Part shown: in pieces, positions 46,591 through 55,149 of the stretch
Layout: each line of letters begins with the position of its first letter
How positions within the stretch are numbered: the stretch's first letter is position 1
NCBI GenBank assembly: GCA_030374805.1
Contig: JARGSG010000095.1
Location: 62,001 to 126,000, forward strand
Source: Gracilaria gracilis
Lineage: Eukaryota > Rhodophyta > Florideophyceae > Gracilariales > Gracilariaceae
DNA: 64,000 nucleotides
Direction: 5' to 3'
Made by a program: the position numbers and the translations under genes
Notes under the pieces: generated by a model
Seen by the model: only the letters and a program-made list of their open reading frames with translations
Told to the model about the DNA's origin: nothing
The model's database searches: none

Positions 46591-49255
46591 TTGAACGGTA
46601 GAGGAACATTTCCACCATGTGAGGGAAGTTTTGAACCTTTTGAGGGAATCTGGAGTAACGTTGAAGCTCCGCAAGTGCGAATTCTTCACCAAAGAGGTAG
46701 AATACCTTGGTCATATCATCAGCCCTGGGAGGTTAGAAGTGACGCCGCGGAATATCCGGGCCGTGCAGGAGGCGAAGCCACCCACGTCCCAGACGGAAAT
46801 CCGATCCTTTATAGGTTTGTGCAATGTGTACCGCCGGTTTATCAAGGGATTTGCCAAGATAGCGGCTCCCCTCAACAGGAAGCTGCTGAAAGGTCAACCT
46901 ACAAGATTTGAATGTCTTACCAATGAGGAAATGGATGCGTTCGAGGCGCTGAAACATGCGCTCTTGACACCTCCCATCTTGGCATTACCCAAAGCTGGTT
47001 TACGATACACGTTGGATACTGACGCTTCGGACGCCCAAATTGGTTGTTATCTTATGCAGGAGCAAGAAAACGGCGACAAACTACCTATAGGGTACTGGAG
47101 CCGTGCTTTGCACGCTGCAGAAAAGAACTACACAACAACCGAAAAGGAATGTCTGGCAGTAGTCTGGAGCATGTTGATGCTCCGTCCCTACCTATATGGT
47201 GAAAGGTTCACGCTTCGAACCGACCATGATGCCCTACGGTGGATACTGGGTCTGGCCGACGCATCAGGCAGACTTGCCCGATGGCGGTTACGACTTTCAG
47301 AGTTCGAGTATGACGTACAGTACCGTCCAGGTATGAAGCATAATGTCGCAGACGCGATGTCTCGCATTACCACAGATGGTTTGGACACCGAGCCGGTAGA
47401 GGATGATATCCCATGCTTTACCATCTCTACCAACCCTGATGGTGGTACCTTAGAAGGTTACTGGACTCTACCCGAAGAGGATACGTGGTTTAGTGATGCC
47501 ATCGCTCGGGAAATACTCGCCTTCGAGGAAACAGACGTCATGCCAATTACCCGCGAGGAATTCCTGAGAGAGCAAGCAAACGATGTTTATTGCCGCTCTC
47601 TCATGGACCAAGTAGGTATGAAAGACTCGAACTTTGACGTCGACCGAAATGGTTTCCTGGTGAGGCGAGCTCCTATTGATGGTTCCCTTCAGAAGGTAGT
47701 GCCCAAGGTGCTGCGCCCTCGGGTGCTGTACCTAGCCCACTACCCAAGGCTATCAGGACACCCTGGAGGTACGAGAATGTACTACAACTTGAGGCAAGGG
47801 TACTACTGGCCTCATATGGCTAATGATATATATACCTTTGTAGGTCAATGTGAATCTTGCGTACGTACCCGTGGAGGTCTCCGGAAGCACAGGAAATACT
47901 TGAAGTTATTCCCTGCAGCGGGTCCTCTCGAGTTCGTCGCAATAGACCTTCTGGGTCCATTACCAAAAACCACAAGGGGATATCAGTACATCATCGTAAT
48001 CACCGACAGGTTCTCGAAGCTCACGCGAGCGATACCCTTGAAGGACACGAAATAGACGACCCTCGCGGTGGCGTTCTTGAACAATTGGATCTACCCGTAT
48101 GGTGCACCGCTTTATATACTTACCGACAATGGTTCGAACTTAGCTTCGAAGTTCTTTGAAGCTGTTTGTAACCTCTTGGGTATTAAGCACTACTTCACTA
48201 CTGCCTACCATCCGCAAACGAATGGGCAAGTGGAGCGCTTTAACCGAACACTGGTATCTAGGCTGCGACATTATACGGAAGAACACCAAACTGGTTGGGA
48301 CGAGCTCGTGCAGCCCTTGACATATGCATATAACCTTCAGGTTCATCGAGCGACGCAAACTACGCCGTTCGATCTAATACTGTCAAGACACCCACCAGGT
48401 ATTGTTGTTGAAGGGGACCCATTAGGACAAGAAGCCGCCGGAGCGCTCACACCGTCACAGGTCAAACGGAATACCCTTTTGAGGTTGAGACGTGCTCTCA
48501 AGTATGCTGAGAGCAAGCTCACAGCATCCCAGAAGCGGTACAAGGAGGACTACGACCGAAAGGTAACCCAAGTGGTAACTGCTACGCCGGGTCAATATGT
48601 CTTTATTGACCACCCTCCGAAAGGAGCTAAGCCACGACCGGGTGATGAGGCCGATGATGAAGCTATTGATAGAGATATCAATTCCAAGCTTCTTCCGAAA
48701 TCATCGGGACCTTTCAAGGTAGTTCGAGCGACAAACCACACGGTGACGGTGAACCAAGATGGTGTAGAGAATACGATCTCTATTGACCGAATCACGGTTG
48801 CACCTCAGACGGTTCAGTCCAGGAAGGAACGCGGAGGATCCGCGCGTGACCCACAAGCGGTTGCCCTGAGGACTCAGCCCCGGGAAGACGGGACACCCAT
48901 CGAGGTTAATGATGACGCACAGGGTGACGACCCAGACTACGTACCACCTGCGGGGATTACGGTTGCTCCTTCAGAGGAAACACCTACCCCTAGTGGTACC
49001 GATGCTCATCTAAACCAAAGTGGTGAAACGATACCAGCCCAGGTCTCTAATGAGTTCCCAGTGCAACGCCTTGTAGGTCACCGCCGTACCCCAGATGGTC
49101 TAAAGTACACCGTACGTTGGTATGGCTGGGGCGCCGATGGTGACACTGCTGAGCCGCCCTCAGCCATACCACACCATTTCAGGGTAAGCTACTGGAACCG
49201 CAAAGGATAGGACATGCCGAATGATGGGTAAACCTTAGAGGTAATGCAGTCTCCC

Positions 49256-49271
49256 AAGGAAGGGGGAAAAG
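49256..49271 (+). other. Purine tract directly after Gypsy C pol
   Basis: AAGGAAGGGGGAAAAG starts 46 bp after the end of pol, the place where a standard Ty3/Gypsy element would have its tract and 3' LTR. A further copy, AAGGAAGGGGGAGGGGA, is at 50004-50020. Confidence 0.5.
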
Positions 49272-49571
49272 CACATTGTAATGAGGAGTACCAAAGTCGG
49301 TTCGGACGCTCACCGGGAAGGTACAACCAGAAGGAAGCATTCCATGAGGGTACGTCTAAGGAGCGGTAGCGCTAAAGACGGACGCACCGTTGTACGCGCG
49401 CCGTTGCTCACGCGCCATGCACGTGCGCGGCACGCGCGCGAACCCGCACGGTGGAAACATTCAAAAAATTGTATCTTTTTATTTGACGAGGCATACGCGC
49501 GCTTCTCGTGGCGCGCCGTGCGGAGTAACCGATTCGGTTTACACTATTGTGTGTAGGGAGCGAGCAACGGC

Positions 49572-50153
49572 ATGGTCAAAAAATCTAAGTATTTTGACCG
49601 TGCCGCGCTCCCGAATCGGCCATTCCCAGCCTCTGAAACCCCTTGGTTCTCGAGATACAGACCAAAAGGGTTTTCTGCGTTTTCACTACCATATGGAGGG
49701 GTAATTTTCCGGTCAAATATTTTGATTCGCCTTGCAAGTAACCTCCAGGGTGAAACACCGCACGTGCGCCCATGCATGGTGAGAGGCCATGCAGACCAAT
49801 CCAGGTACATTGCTGGCCACCGCGCGCAAGCGCGTGGCACGTCACCTCACCTCACGGGGAGGCAAAACCGCTCGCTGCCCCGCGCGGAGGCGAAGCGTCG
49901 TACCATCATGGTGAATCCATACTACGAGCACGCAAATGTAGCTCCAGATGGAACCAATTTACCTACAAGGAACTACGCTTCACCCACCGTGGTACGCTGG
50001 TCTAAGGAAGGGGGAGGGGAGTTATTTTCGCGTTTCCGCCTCGCAATGCCCCTCGATGGAAATTGGAACCTAACATGGAAACACATAACTTCTAACTTTA
50101 CTGAAAGAGCAATACCAACAGGGATGCAGGAGTGGTTACGACAATCAACCTGA
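49572..50153 (+). CDS. Sense ORF of unknown function downstream of Gypsy C pol
   Basis: An ATG-started frame of 193 codons lies between pol and the antisense cassette, its end overlapping the last antisense ORF by 9 bp. The composition is Arg/Pro/Ser-rich with no recognised domain; the stretch TPWFSRYRPKGFSAFSLP is typical. It begins inside a small inverted repeat (GGTCAAAA at 49574 and TTTTGACC at 49592). It may be coding or chance. Confidence 0.3.
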   Translation: MVKKSKYFDRAALPNRPFPASETPWFSRYRPKGFSAFSLPYGGVIFRSNILIRLASNLQGETPHVRPCMVRGHADQSRYIAGHRAQARGTSPHLTGRQNRSLPRAEAKRRTIMVNPYYEHANVAPDGTNLPTRNYASPTVVRWSKEGGGELFSRFRLAMPLDGNWNLTWKHITSNFTERAIPTGMQEWLRQST

Positions 50154-50693
50154 TGGGTGAGTGGCAAAGTGAGGCCCCGGGGATCCTCCAGCTGAGGATC
50201 CCCGACCCGGAGTGGTGTTCTGATGGGCTCCCGGCCAAGGCTGGAAGAGGTGAGCCTGGCCTGGAGCCTGGCTAGGCGCGCTACCATGACCCACGGGGGT
50301 ACTAGTAGGCACGCTGACGCCTGGCATCACGTCGGCACCCATCGGAGGTGGCGCGCTCGCCTGCGCAACCGACGGAGGTGCCGACGACCCGATGTGGAGA
50401 GGAGCCTGCGGAGCGGCTAAAAGGCCGGGGTTCAGGCTAGCACCAAATAGGGGATCCTCCAAAGGGTTTGTAGGCGTCGGGCCCATGGCCGTCGCTAGGC
50501 CTGCCACCTGGTTGGTAGCCATCTGGTAGAGCTCCACCTGGAACCGGTTCCGGAACTCACCAATTTGGGAAAAGGATCGCATGTACTGTGCATGACGAGG
50601 CAGGATGCTTTCCAGAAGGGTAAGAGCTTCGACCACAGAGGTAGGACCCGCCCGCTGGAAGTTCACCACACAGTCTTGGCGGACCCGAGCCAT
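50145..50693 (-). CDS. Antisense ORF 3 of Gypsy C
   Basis: A 182-codon frame with an ATG at 50693 and TGA at 50145. The first 70 residues look globular and helical (VVEALTLLESILPRHAQYM, IGEFRNRFQVELYQMATNQV); the rest is Pro/Gly/Ala-rich. It starts only 6 nt after the stop of antisense ORF 2. No family was recognised. Confidence 0.55.
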   Translation of the reverse strand: MARVRQDCVVNFQRAGPTSVVEALTLLESILPRHAQYMRSFSQIGEFRNRFQVELYQMATNQVAGLATAMGPTPTNPLEDPLFGASLNPGLLAAPQAPLHIGSSAPPSVAQASAPPPMGADVMPGVSVPTSTPVGHGSAPSQAPGQAHLFQPWPGAHQNTTPGRGSSAGGSPGPHFATHPSG

Positions 50694-50699
50694 TAAACC

Positions 50700-51740
50700 T
50701 CAAATGGCCTGGGAGTCCACCTGAGAGGGGACAGGCGCCGCAGCCGCAGCCATGACACCCCCGAGGATAGCCCGCGGAGGCCCATCAACCCGTGTGGTAC
50801 TAGGGAGAAGAGGAGTGACACCAGTATGGGCAGGCGTATTGCGTTCCTCTGGAGCGGGAGTAGGCGCTGAAGTGACCACAGGGGTAGCTGCTGGCGATTC
50901 CACCACGGTTGGGAATGGCTCGGGACTCCCTGGAGGTCCCTGATCGGTCGGAGCCCCGGGATAGCGCTGCTCCGCGCGGGATACAACCTTCCAGGACACC
51001 GGATCGAGAACCTCCCACCCCTGCTTGGCTCCCCACGGGAAACTCTCCACTTGGGTAAGCAACGATTCCAGCTGCTCAATAGAGTAGTCCGTACCTGCCA
51101 CAATGGTTCCGAGTCCAAATAGGCGAATGTCGCGAATGACCCTCGGGGGAATGAAGAACATACGACCAGGAGGTTGCACACCGTAACGGTAAATCTCGGC
51201 TTCTCGAGAACGACAATCCCAGTCAATACCGTCACGGGCAGCCTGCAGAGCCAAGATGGCCACCAATACGGCCCATTCCGCGAGGGCAATCGACCAAATG
51301 AGGTAATATCGATCGTGGTTACGGGTGATGTAGCTCCCGAAGTAAGCCAATACCGGTGGGGTTGGGACGCTAAGCGACATCGGTACCTCATAGGCATTCC
51401 ACCATTCAGGTCGGGCCACATACCAAGAGGTTCTTCCCTTATTAGGTTGTGAGAAGAACTCCACATTATGGAACCCATGCATGACGCGGTTGAAGCTGGA
51501 CCGGGTGCGAATGCGAGCCTCGGTGGCAGCATCCACCCCCCACCTACGACGGTTAGCCCAATGGATGGTATTGTAAGGCCTATCGAAGCAAACCAAATGT
51601 GGTGAAGTCGGAAGGTACTGCTGCGGAAGGGAGTCGTACTGACAGATCTTCACAACCAGACGTCGGTAATAATGGAGCTCCGGTTCAATACGAACATACG
51701 GCAGATCGCTGGGATAAAGCGGGGGGATGAAATACCTCAT
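50700..51740 (-). CDS. Antisense ORF 2 of Gypsy C
   Basis: A 346-codon frame with ATG at 51740, overlapping the TGA of ORF 1 as ATGA (51737-51740). It is Trp/Tyr/Arg-rich with a defined-looking fold: YVRIEPELHYYRRLVVKICQ, HWANRRRWGVDAATEARI, SYITRNHDRYYLIWSIALAE. A hydrophobic stretch AEWAVLVAILALQAA (about residues 165-180) could be a membrane or core helix. The last about 90 residues are Pro/Thr/Ala-rich. No homologous family was recognised. It is the best-looking frame of the cassette. Confidence 0.6.
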   Translation of the reverse strand: MRYFIPPLYPSDLPYVRIEPELHYYRRLVVKICQYDSLPQQYLPTSPHLVCFDRPYNTIHWANRRRWGVDAATEARIRTRSSFNRVMHGFHNVEFFSQPNKGRTSWYVARPEWWNAYEVPMSLSVPTPPVLAYFGSYITRNHDRYYLIWSIALAEWAVLVAILALQAARDGIDWDCRSREAEIYRYGVQPPGRMFFIPPRVIRDIRLFGLGTIVAGTDYSIEQLESLLTQVESFPWGAKQGWEVLDPVSWKVVSRAEQRYPGAPTDQGPPGSPEPFPTVVESPAATPVVTSAPTPAPEERNTPAHTGVTPLLPSTTRVDGPPRAILGGVMAAAAAPVPSQVDSQAI

Positions 51741-52558
51741 TGGTGTTGTCGCTGGCGGCTGTCATAGCACTCCACCCGACCCTGACGAGGTTGAGATTCC
51801 TTATCCCGACGGTGGAGCGTTTGGGGGACGGAGCGGAGACGCTCGCAATCCCAACGAAACAAACCCAAGTAGGTATCCAAAGTCGGACGGCGCAAGACGC
51901 CGGGAAGCGATGTGTTCCCCGGCGCCACTGGCCAGTTCCGACGGTACAGCGTCGCTTGCGACACCATTCTCGGATCGACCCCGAAGGTACCATGTTGGGA
52001 CACGTTCCAGTCGGCCGTGGTGAACGGCTCCAAACCATAATAGGAAATACCACGAGGAATCTCGGGCTCCGGACCATACGGGTCCCGGATCCCTTCGTGA
52101 ATCCCTTGAGGTTGATTTGAGGAAGACGGAACCGGCTCGCTCCGAAAACCAGTTTGGATGGGGGAATGGTACAAAGCAGCACCCCGAGAACCAAACTTGG
52201 CAATGCCGCTTCCGCGGCCGCGCGAGGGACCGGCACCCGACATGGTGTGATGAGTACCGTGAGGGAGTGGTTGAGACGGCGAACATTCGACCGCAGGGGT
52301 GAAGCGAATCGGCTTTTTATCCACAATGGGTGAGTCACTAGAGCTGATGCTCAAAACCTCCACCCGTTCGGGGCCCCATGCTGGTTCAACCATTAAGGTA
52401 TCGGCATTGGTCGCCGATGGCGCGCCGTCCCTTGAGGTTACCGCGTCCGATTGACCAACATGGGGAACCGACAATCGCCGTGTACCGCTACGGGTGCGAG
52501 CCCGCACGCTGGTACCAGGGCTACCCATGTGGTTCAGATAAGGATCGGGGGTCACCAT
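51737..52558 (-). CDS. Antisense ORF 1 of Gypsy C
   Basis: A frame with an ATG at 52558 (273 codons); the same frame is open back to an ATG at 53077. I prefer 52558 because the upstream stretch is Cys/Pro/Leu-rich and not protein-like. It is a Ser/Pro/Arg-rich N-terminal region (SISSSDSPIVDKKPIRF), then a more ordered tail with GISYYGLEPFTTADWNVSQ and YLGLFRWDCERLRSV. The stop overlaps the start of ORF 2. No family was recognised. Confidence 0.5.
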   Translation of the reverse strand: MVTPDPYLNHMGSPGTSVRARTRSGTRRLSVPHVGQSDAVTSRDGAPSATNADTLMVEPAWGPERVEVLSISSSDSPIVDKKPIRFTPAVECSPSQPLPHGTHHTMSGAGPSRGRGSGIAKFGSRGAALYHSPIQTGFRSEPVPSSSNQPQGIHEGIRDPYGPEPEIPRGISYYGLEPFTTADWNVSQHGTFGVDPRMVSQATLYRRNWPVAPGNTSLPGVLRRPTLDTYLGLFRWDCERLRSVPQTLHRRDKESQPRQGRVECYDSRQRQHQ

Positions 52559-53120
52559 AAACGGATTCAACCTTGTCGGTCGGACGAAAAGCCACGGTGG
52601 CGCGAGCCCGCGTAGACAAACCGCAAAGGGGTGCGAAGGTAACCAGAAGGGATAACGGTGGAACAACCTCGATGGAGTCAGCGGCAATGCCTCGAAGGGT
52701 TGGTACTCGAACCTCGAAGGGACAGAGAGACACGCCGCAACCAAGTGGGCGCCAAAATCCTTCACGGTACAGTGCCCACACGAGCTCGAAGGCGCAACCC
52801 GCCACCCCCACTGGGTATACCGACACGGTAAAAGGGTCCAAGCCGGGCAGCCAAAAAGGCAGAACCTTGGAGGTATGCAATGGGCGCGCGCCGCGCCCAA
52901 ACCACCAATGGGAACGAATAGGCTGCCGTCTGTGATAACCAAAGAAGTGGATAGAGCCGCAATCGGTGATGACCAAGGTGGTGAACAGAGTGCGTTCGGT
53001 GATGCCGAACCGACGCGACGCACGGCGTGAGATGGCACGAAGGCTGCGACAGGGACCAAATTGGTACGACGATGCAACCGACTTGGTGAAAGGATCTAGG
53101 AGCCACGAGGGCGTGGCTCA

Positions 53121-53134
53121 GGGTAGGAAGGGGG
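53121..53134 (+). other. Polypurine tract of Gypsy C
   Basis: GGGTAGGAAGGGGG lies 2 nt before the 3' LTR, the standard position for plus-strand priming. Confidence 0.8.
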
Positions 53135-53136
53135 TC

Positions 53137-53644
53137 TGTAGTACAATGAGACCTCAATGGGTTGGTGCCACGTGGGCCTACTGGTGCGCCTTGCTGGCTG
53201 CACTGTACCCAATTGGTATTCTGTATTTTATAATTTCTAATTTTCAATTTATAGTCTAGGATAGTTTAGCATTGCTGGCCCATGACAGTAGGTCATGGGC
53301 ACAGCCGATGACGTCATGCCCGCATGGGAGATTGGCGTCGGTGCACCTTGTATATATTGTGGTGCACCTCGCCTTCCCCCTCGGGTATTGTAAAGTCAGG
53401 CACCATTAGGGCAGTAACTATACCATCTTGGTCACTTGCTACTCTATTACTATTCAGGTTTTACCGCGCGTCGACGTCTACTACCGTACACCTACACGGT
53501 CTAGACTAGTTGCCCCGACGTTTGCCCCTGCGGGTTTCAGGTGCCCTACTACCATATTGGTTGTGTGTTTTTCCCCTTTAGGTTGAGCCCTCGCGCGCTC
53601 CCTCTACCAGGCGGACCCCACACCTTATCGGTATTTGTACGACA
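53137..53644 (+). repeat. 3' LTR of Gypsy C
   Basis: Partner of 41223-41730, same length, with the CRE palindrome, the TATA box and flanking GGTGCACC copies retained. It is followed at once by TGATG, the target duplication. Confidence 0.95.
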
Positions 53645-53649
53645 TGATG

Positions 53650-54010
53650 CACTCCAAAGCACAAAAGTAGATATATTAGCGTTTAGTCTACAGTGTCTCG
53701 ACCAAAACTAATAACAAAACGCATAGAAAGCATTTCATTGGTTCTTTTAGGTGTCCCGTTTCCTCACAGAGGCCTTAAATTGGCCTAACTATGTTGCAGG
53801 GAATATCCTAGTTTTTTTCCTTAGTGCAGTAGTCAGCCAAAATTAGGCAGCGTGACAAAGACCTATTGCGAAGCCCGTACATTTACTGGTGCCTATAAAT
53901 AATATTAAGCTCAGAAGCGAGGAAGAACTCTTCTTGAGCACTTCGCTTTCATTGCAAACAGCTTTCAACGAGAAGGAGAGGGTTTAGTTTCAACATTTTG
54001 GTGAGTGGTA
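53650..54010. other. Short intergenic interval upstream of the 54 kb gene remnant
   Basis: AT-rich, no frame. It contains GGTGCCTATAAATAATA (near 53890), a TATA-like sequence about 120 bp before the ATG at 54011. Confidence 0.4.
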
Positions 54011-54901
54011 ATGGTATCGTCCAAGCTCCATCGCAACAGCTCAGCAGTGAAGCTTTTAATAAAGAAAATTAGAGCTGGGAAGATCACTAAAAACGAAACC
54101 CCATGGGATGTCTGGAAGAGTGAAACGGTGTTCCAAAATTCAAAATGCCGACATTTCGGTCCCAATTGTACAGAATACGAAAACAACTGAAGAAAGAGGA
54201 AGATGGTACGATTGGTTCTCTATTTGTCATATAGAAGTGCAACCACTGACTGTTTAAACCAAGATGACTATGAAGATGTACATGACTTAGGTCTCAACCG
54301 TAAGTGCACTAATCCCGATGATGATCCTACTACGTGGTCTTTAATGAATACTTAGGATGACGATTTAATTAAAGAGCATTCAGTTGGTAACTGTTCTGAG
54401 GTAGAAGAAGTGCTTTGCGCAAAGAACTCTTTTAGTGCTTTTTACCTCATCTCGGAGTGGAAGGAGGCCCAAACATTGACGAAGCGACTTTCTATGGCAA
54501 TCCAGTTACCTATTGGAGTTGGTTCATGGAATTTTTCAGTTTTTGTTGCAAAAGGGGGACGGCATCTGGAAGTTGTCGTTTCCTGGCCGATTGCCCTTCT
54601 CCATGTACAAACACTTCATAAAAAATGGATACATACGGGAGTAAATGAAGAAAGGTTGGAAGTGTATCACCCGAAAATACTTGGATTTGAATCTGCTCTT
54701 AAACAGAAAAGAAAGCAGGCTACAGATACTGTAGAATCAACGGCTCGAATTATACTCCCATTTAAAGTAGAAACGCATATCGATCGCAAGTACAATCTCG
54801 GCTGGAAGGATGGTTTGGAGCGGATTGCATACGTTGACTTGAAGGCTGCAGTGGAAGACTACGCGATAAAAATGGAATCCAATGAGTTCGAGTTTGTGTA
54901 G
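54011..54901 (+). pseudogene. Host-type gene of unknown family with two in-frame stops
   Basis: One plus-strand frame runs from ATG 54011 to the stop at 54899-54901, 296 codons, with no frame change and two isolated stops: TGA at 54188-54190 and TAG at 54353-54355. The N-terminal block (KLLIKKIRAGKITKNETPW, then VWKSETVFQ and FGPN) looks like a small conserved helical domain. The middle is Asp/Glu-rich, and the C-terminal 160 residues are a mixed alpha/beta-looking region (FSVFVAKGGRHLEVVVSWP, RKYNLGWKDGLERIAYVDL). The C-terminal part alone has no ATG near its start. A TATA-like TATAAATAA lies near 53895. The pattern suggests recent inactivation of a real gene, or a transposon-borne ORF. I do not recognise the family. 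Confidence 0.55.
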
Positions 54902-55149
54902 ACACTTTCAGAATGTAAAACGCTCTCTTAATTGATATTTCTGCTGTAACACATGGCGCTTGGGTTCCTTAGAAACCGAGCCACATTTACAGTTCAGTAA
55001 TAACAAGAGTATCAAAACACTCATTTTGTAGAATGTGCCATTTCCCGTTCTTCCCGGGGAACCAGGCGACAAGCAAAAGTGCTTGGAGGCATCACAATAG
55101 CGCCACAACATGAAGCACTGATTAATCGTGCGTGACGATGGACCAAATC

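Larger units (their letters stand above)
44098..49210 (+). pseudogene. pol: Pol region of Gypsy C with chromodomain-like C-terminus
   Basis: Protease: VLDTGAGPNVLNARV near 44215. RT: FCVDYRRLNSMTIRDSYPIP near 45350 and VYIDDVIIYSR near 45648. RNase H: LDTDASDAQIGCYL near 47012. Integrase: zinc module with CESCVRTRGG near 47850, core VAIDLLGPLPKT near 47938, LTDNGSNLASKFF near 48118 and NGQVERFNRTLVSRL near 48220. C-terminus: VGHRRTPDGLKYTVRWYGWG near 49075, a chromodomain-like fold that in chromoviruses guides integration to heterochromatin. It is interrupted by the nested transposon at 45680-46590 and about one more break. Confidence 0.9.
41223..53644 (+). mobile_element. Ty3/Gypsy element C, 12.4 kb chromodomain element with complete ends
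   Basis: LTRs are 508 bp each (41223-41730 and 53137-53644) and differ at about 11 positions by eye, near 2 percent. A perfect 5-bp duplication TGATG flanks it (41218-41222 and 53645-53649). Internal order: gag with a CCHC knuckle, protease, RT, RNase H, integrase, chromodomain-like C-terminus, then about 3.9 kb with one sense and three antisense ORFs, then the purine tract. It looks almost whole apart from a 0.9 kb transposon nested in pol and about one or two further breaks. It is the youngest large element in the window. Confidence 0.95.

Noticed and set aside
45677-46593. A 3-bp target duplication for the nested short transposon
   Set aside because: The flanking triplets CAG and TTG differ, so the duplication cannot be claimed for this copy.
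52339-53077. Upstream ATG (53077) as the start of antisense ORF 1
   Set aside because: The extra 173 codons are Cys/Pro/Leu/Arg-rich without ordered sequence; the ATG at 52558 gives a more protein-like product. Not excluded.
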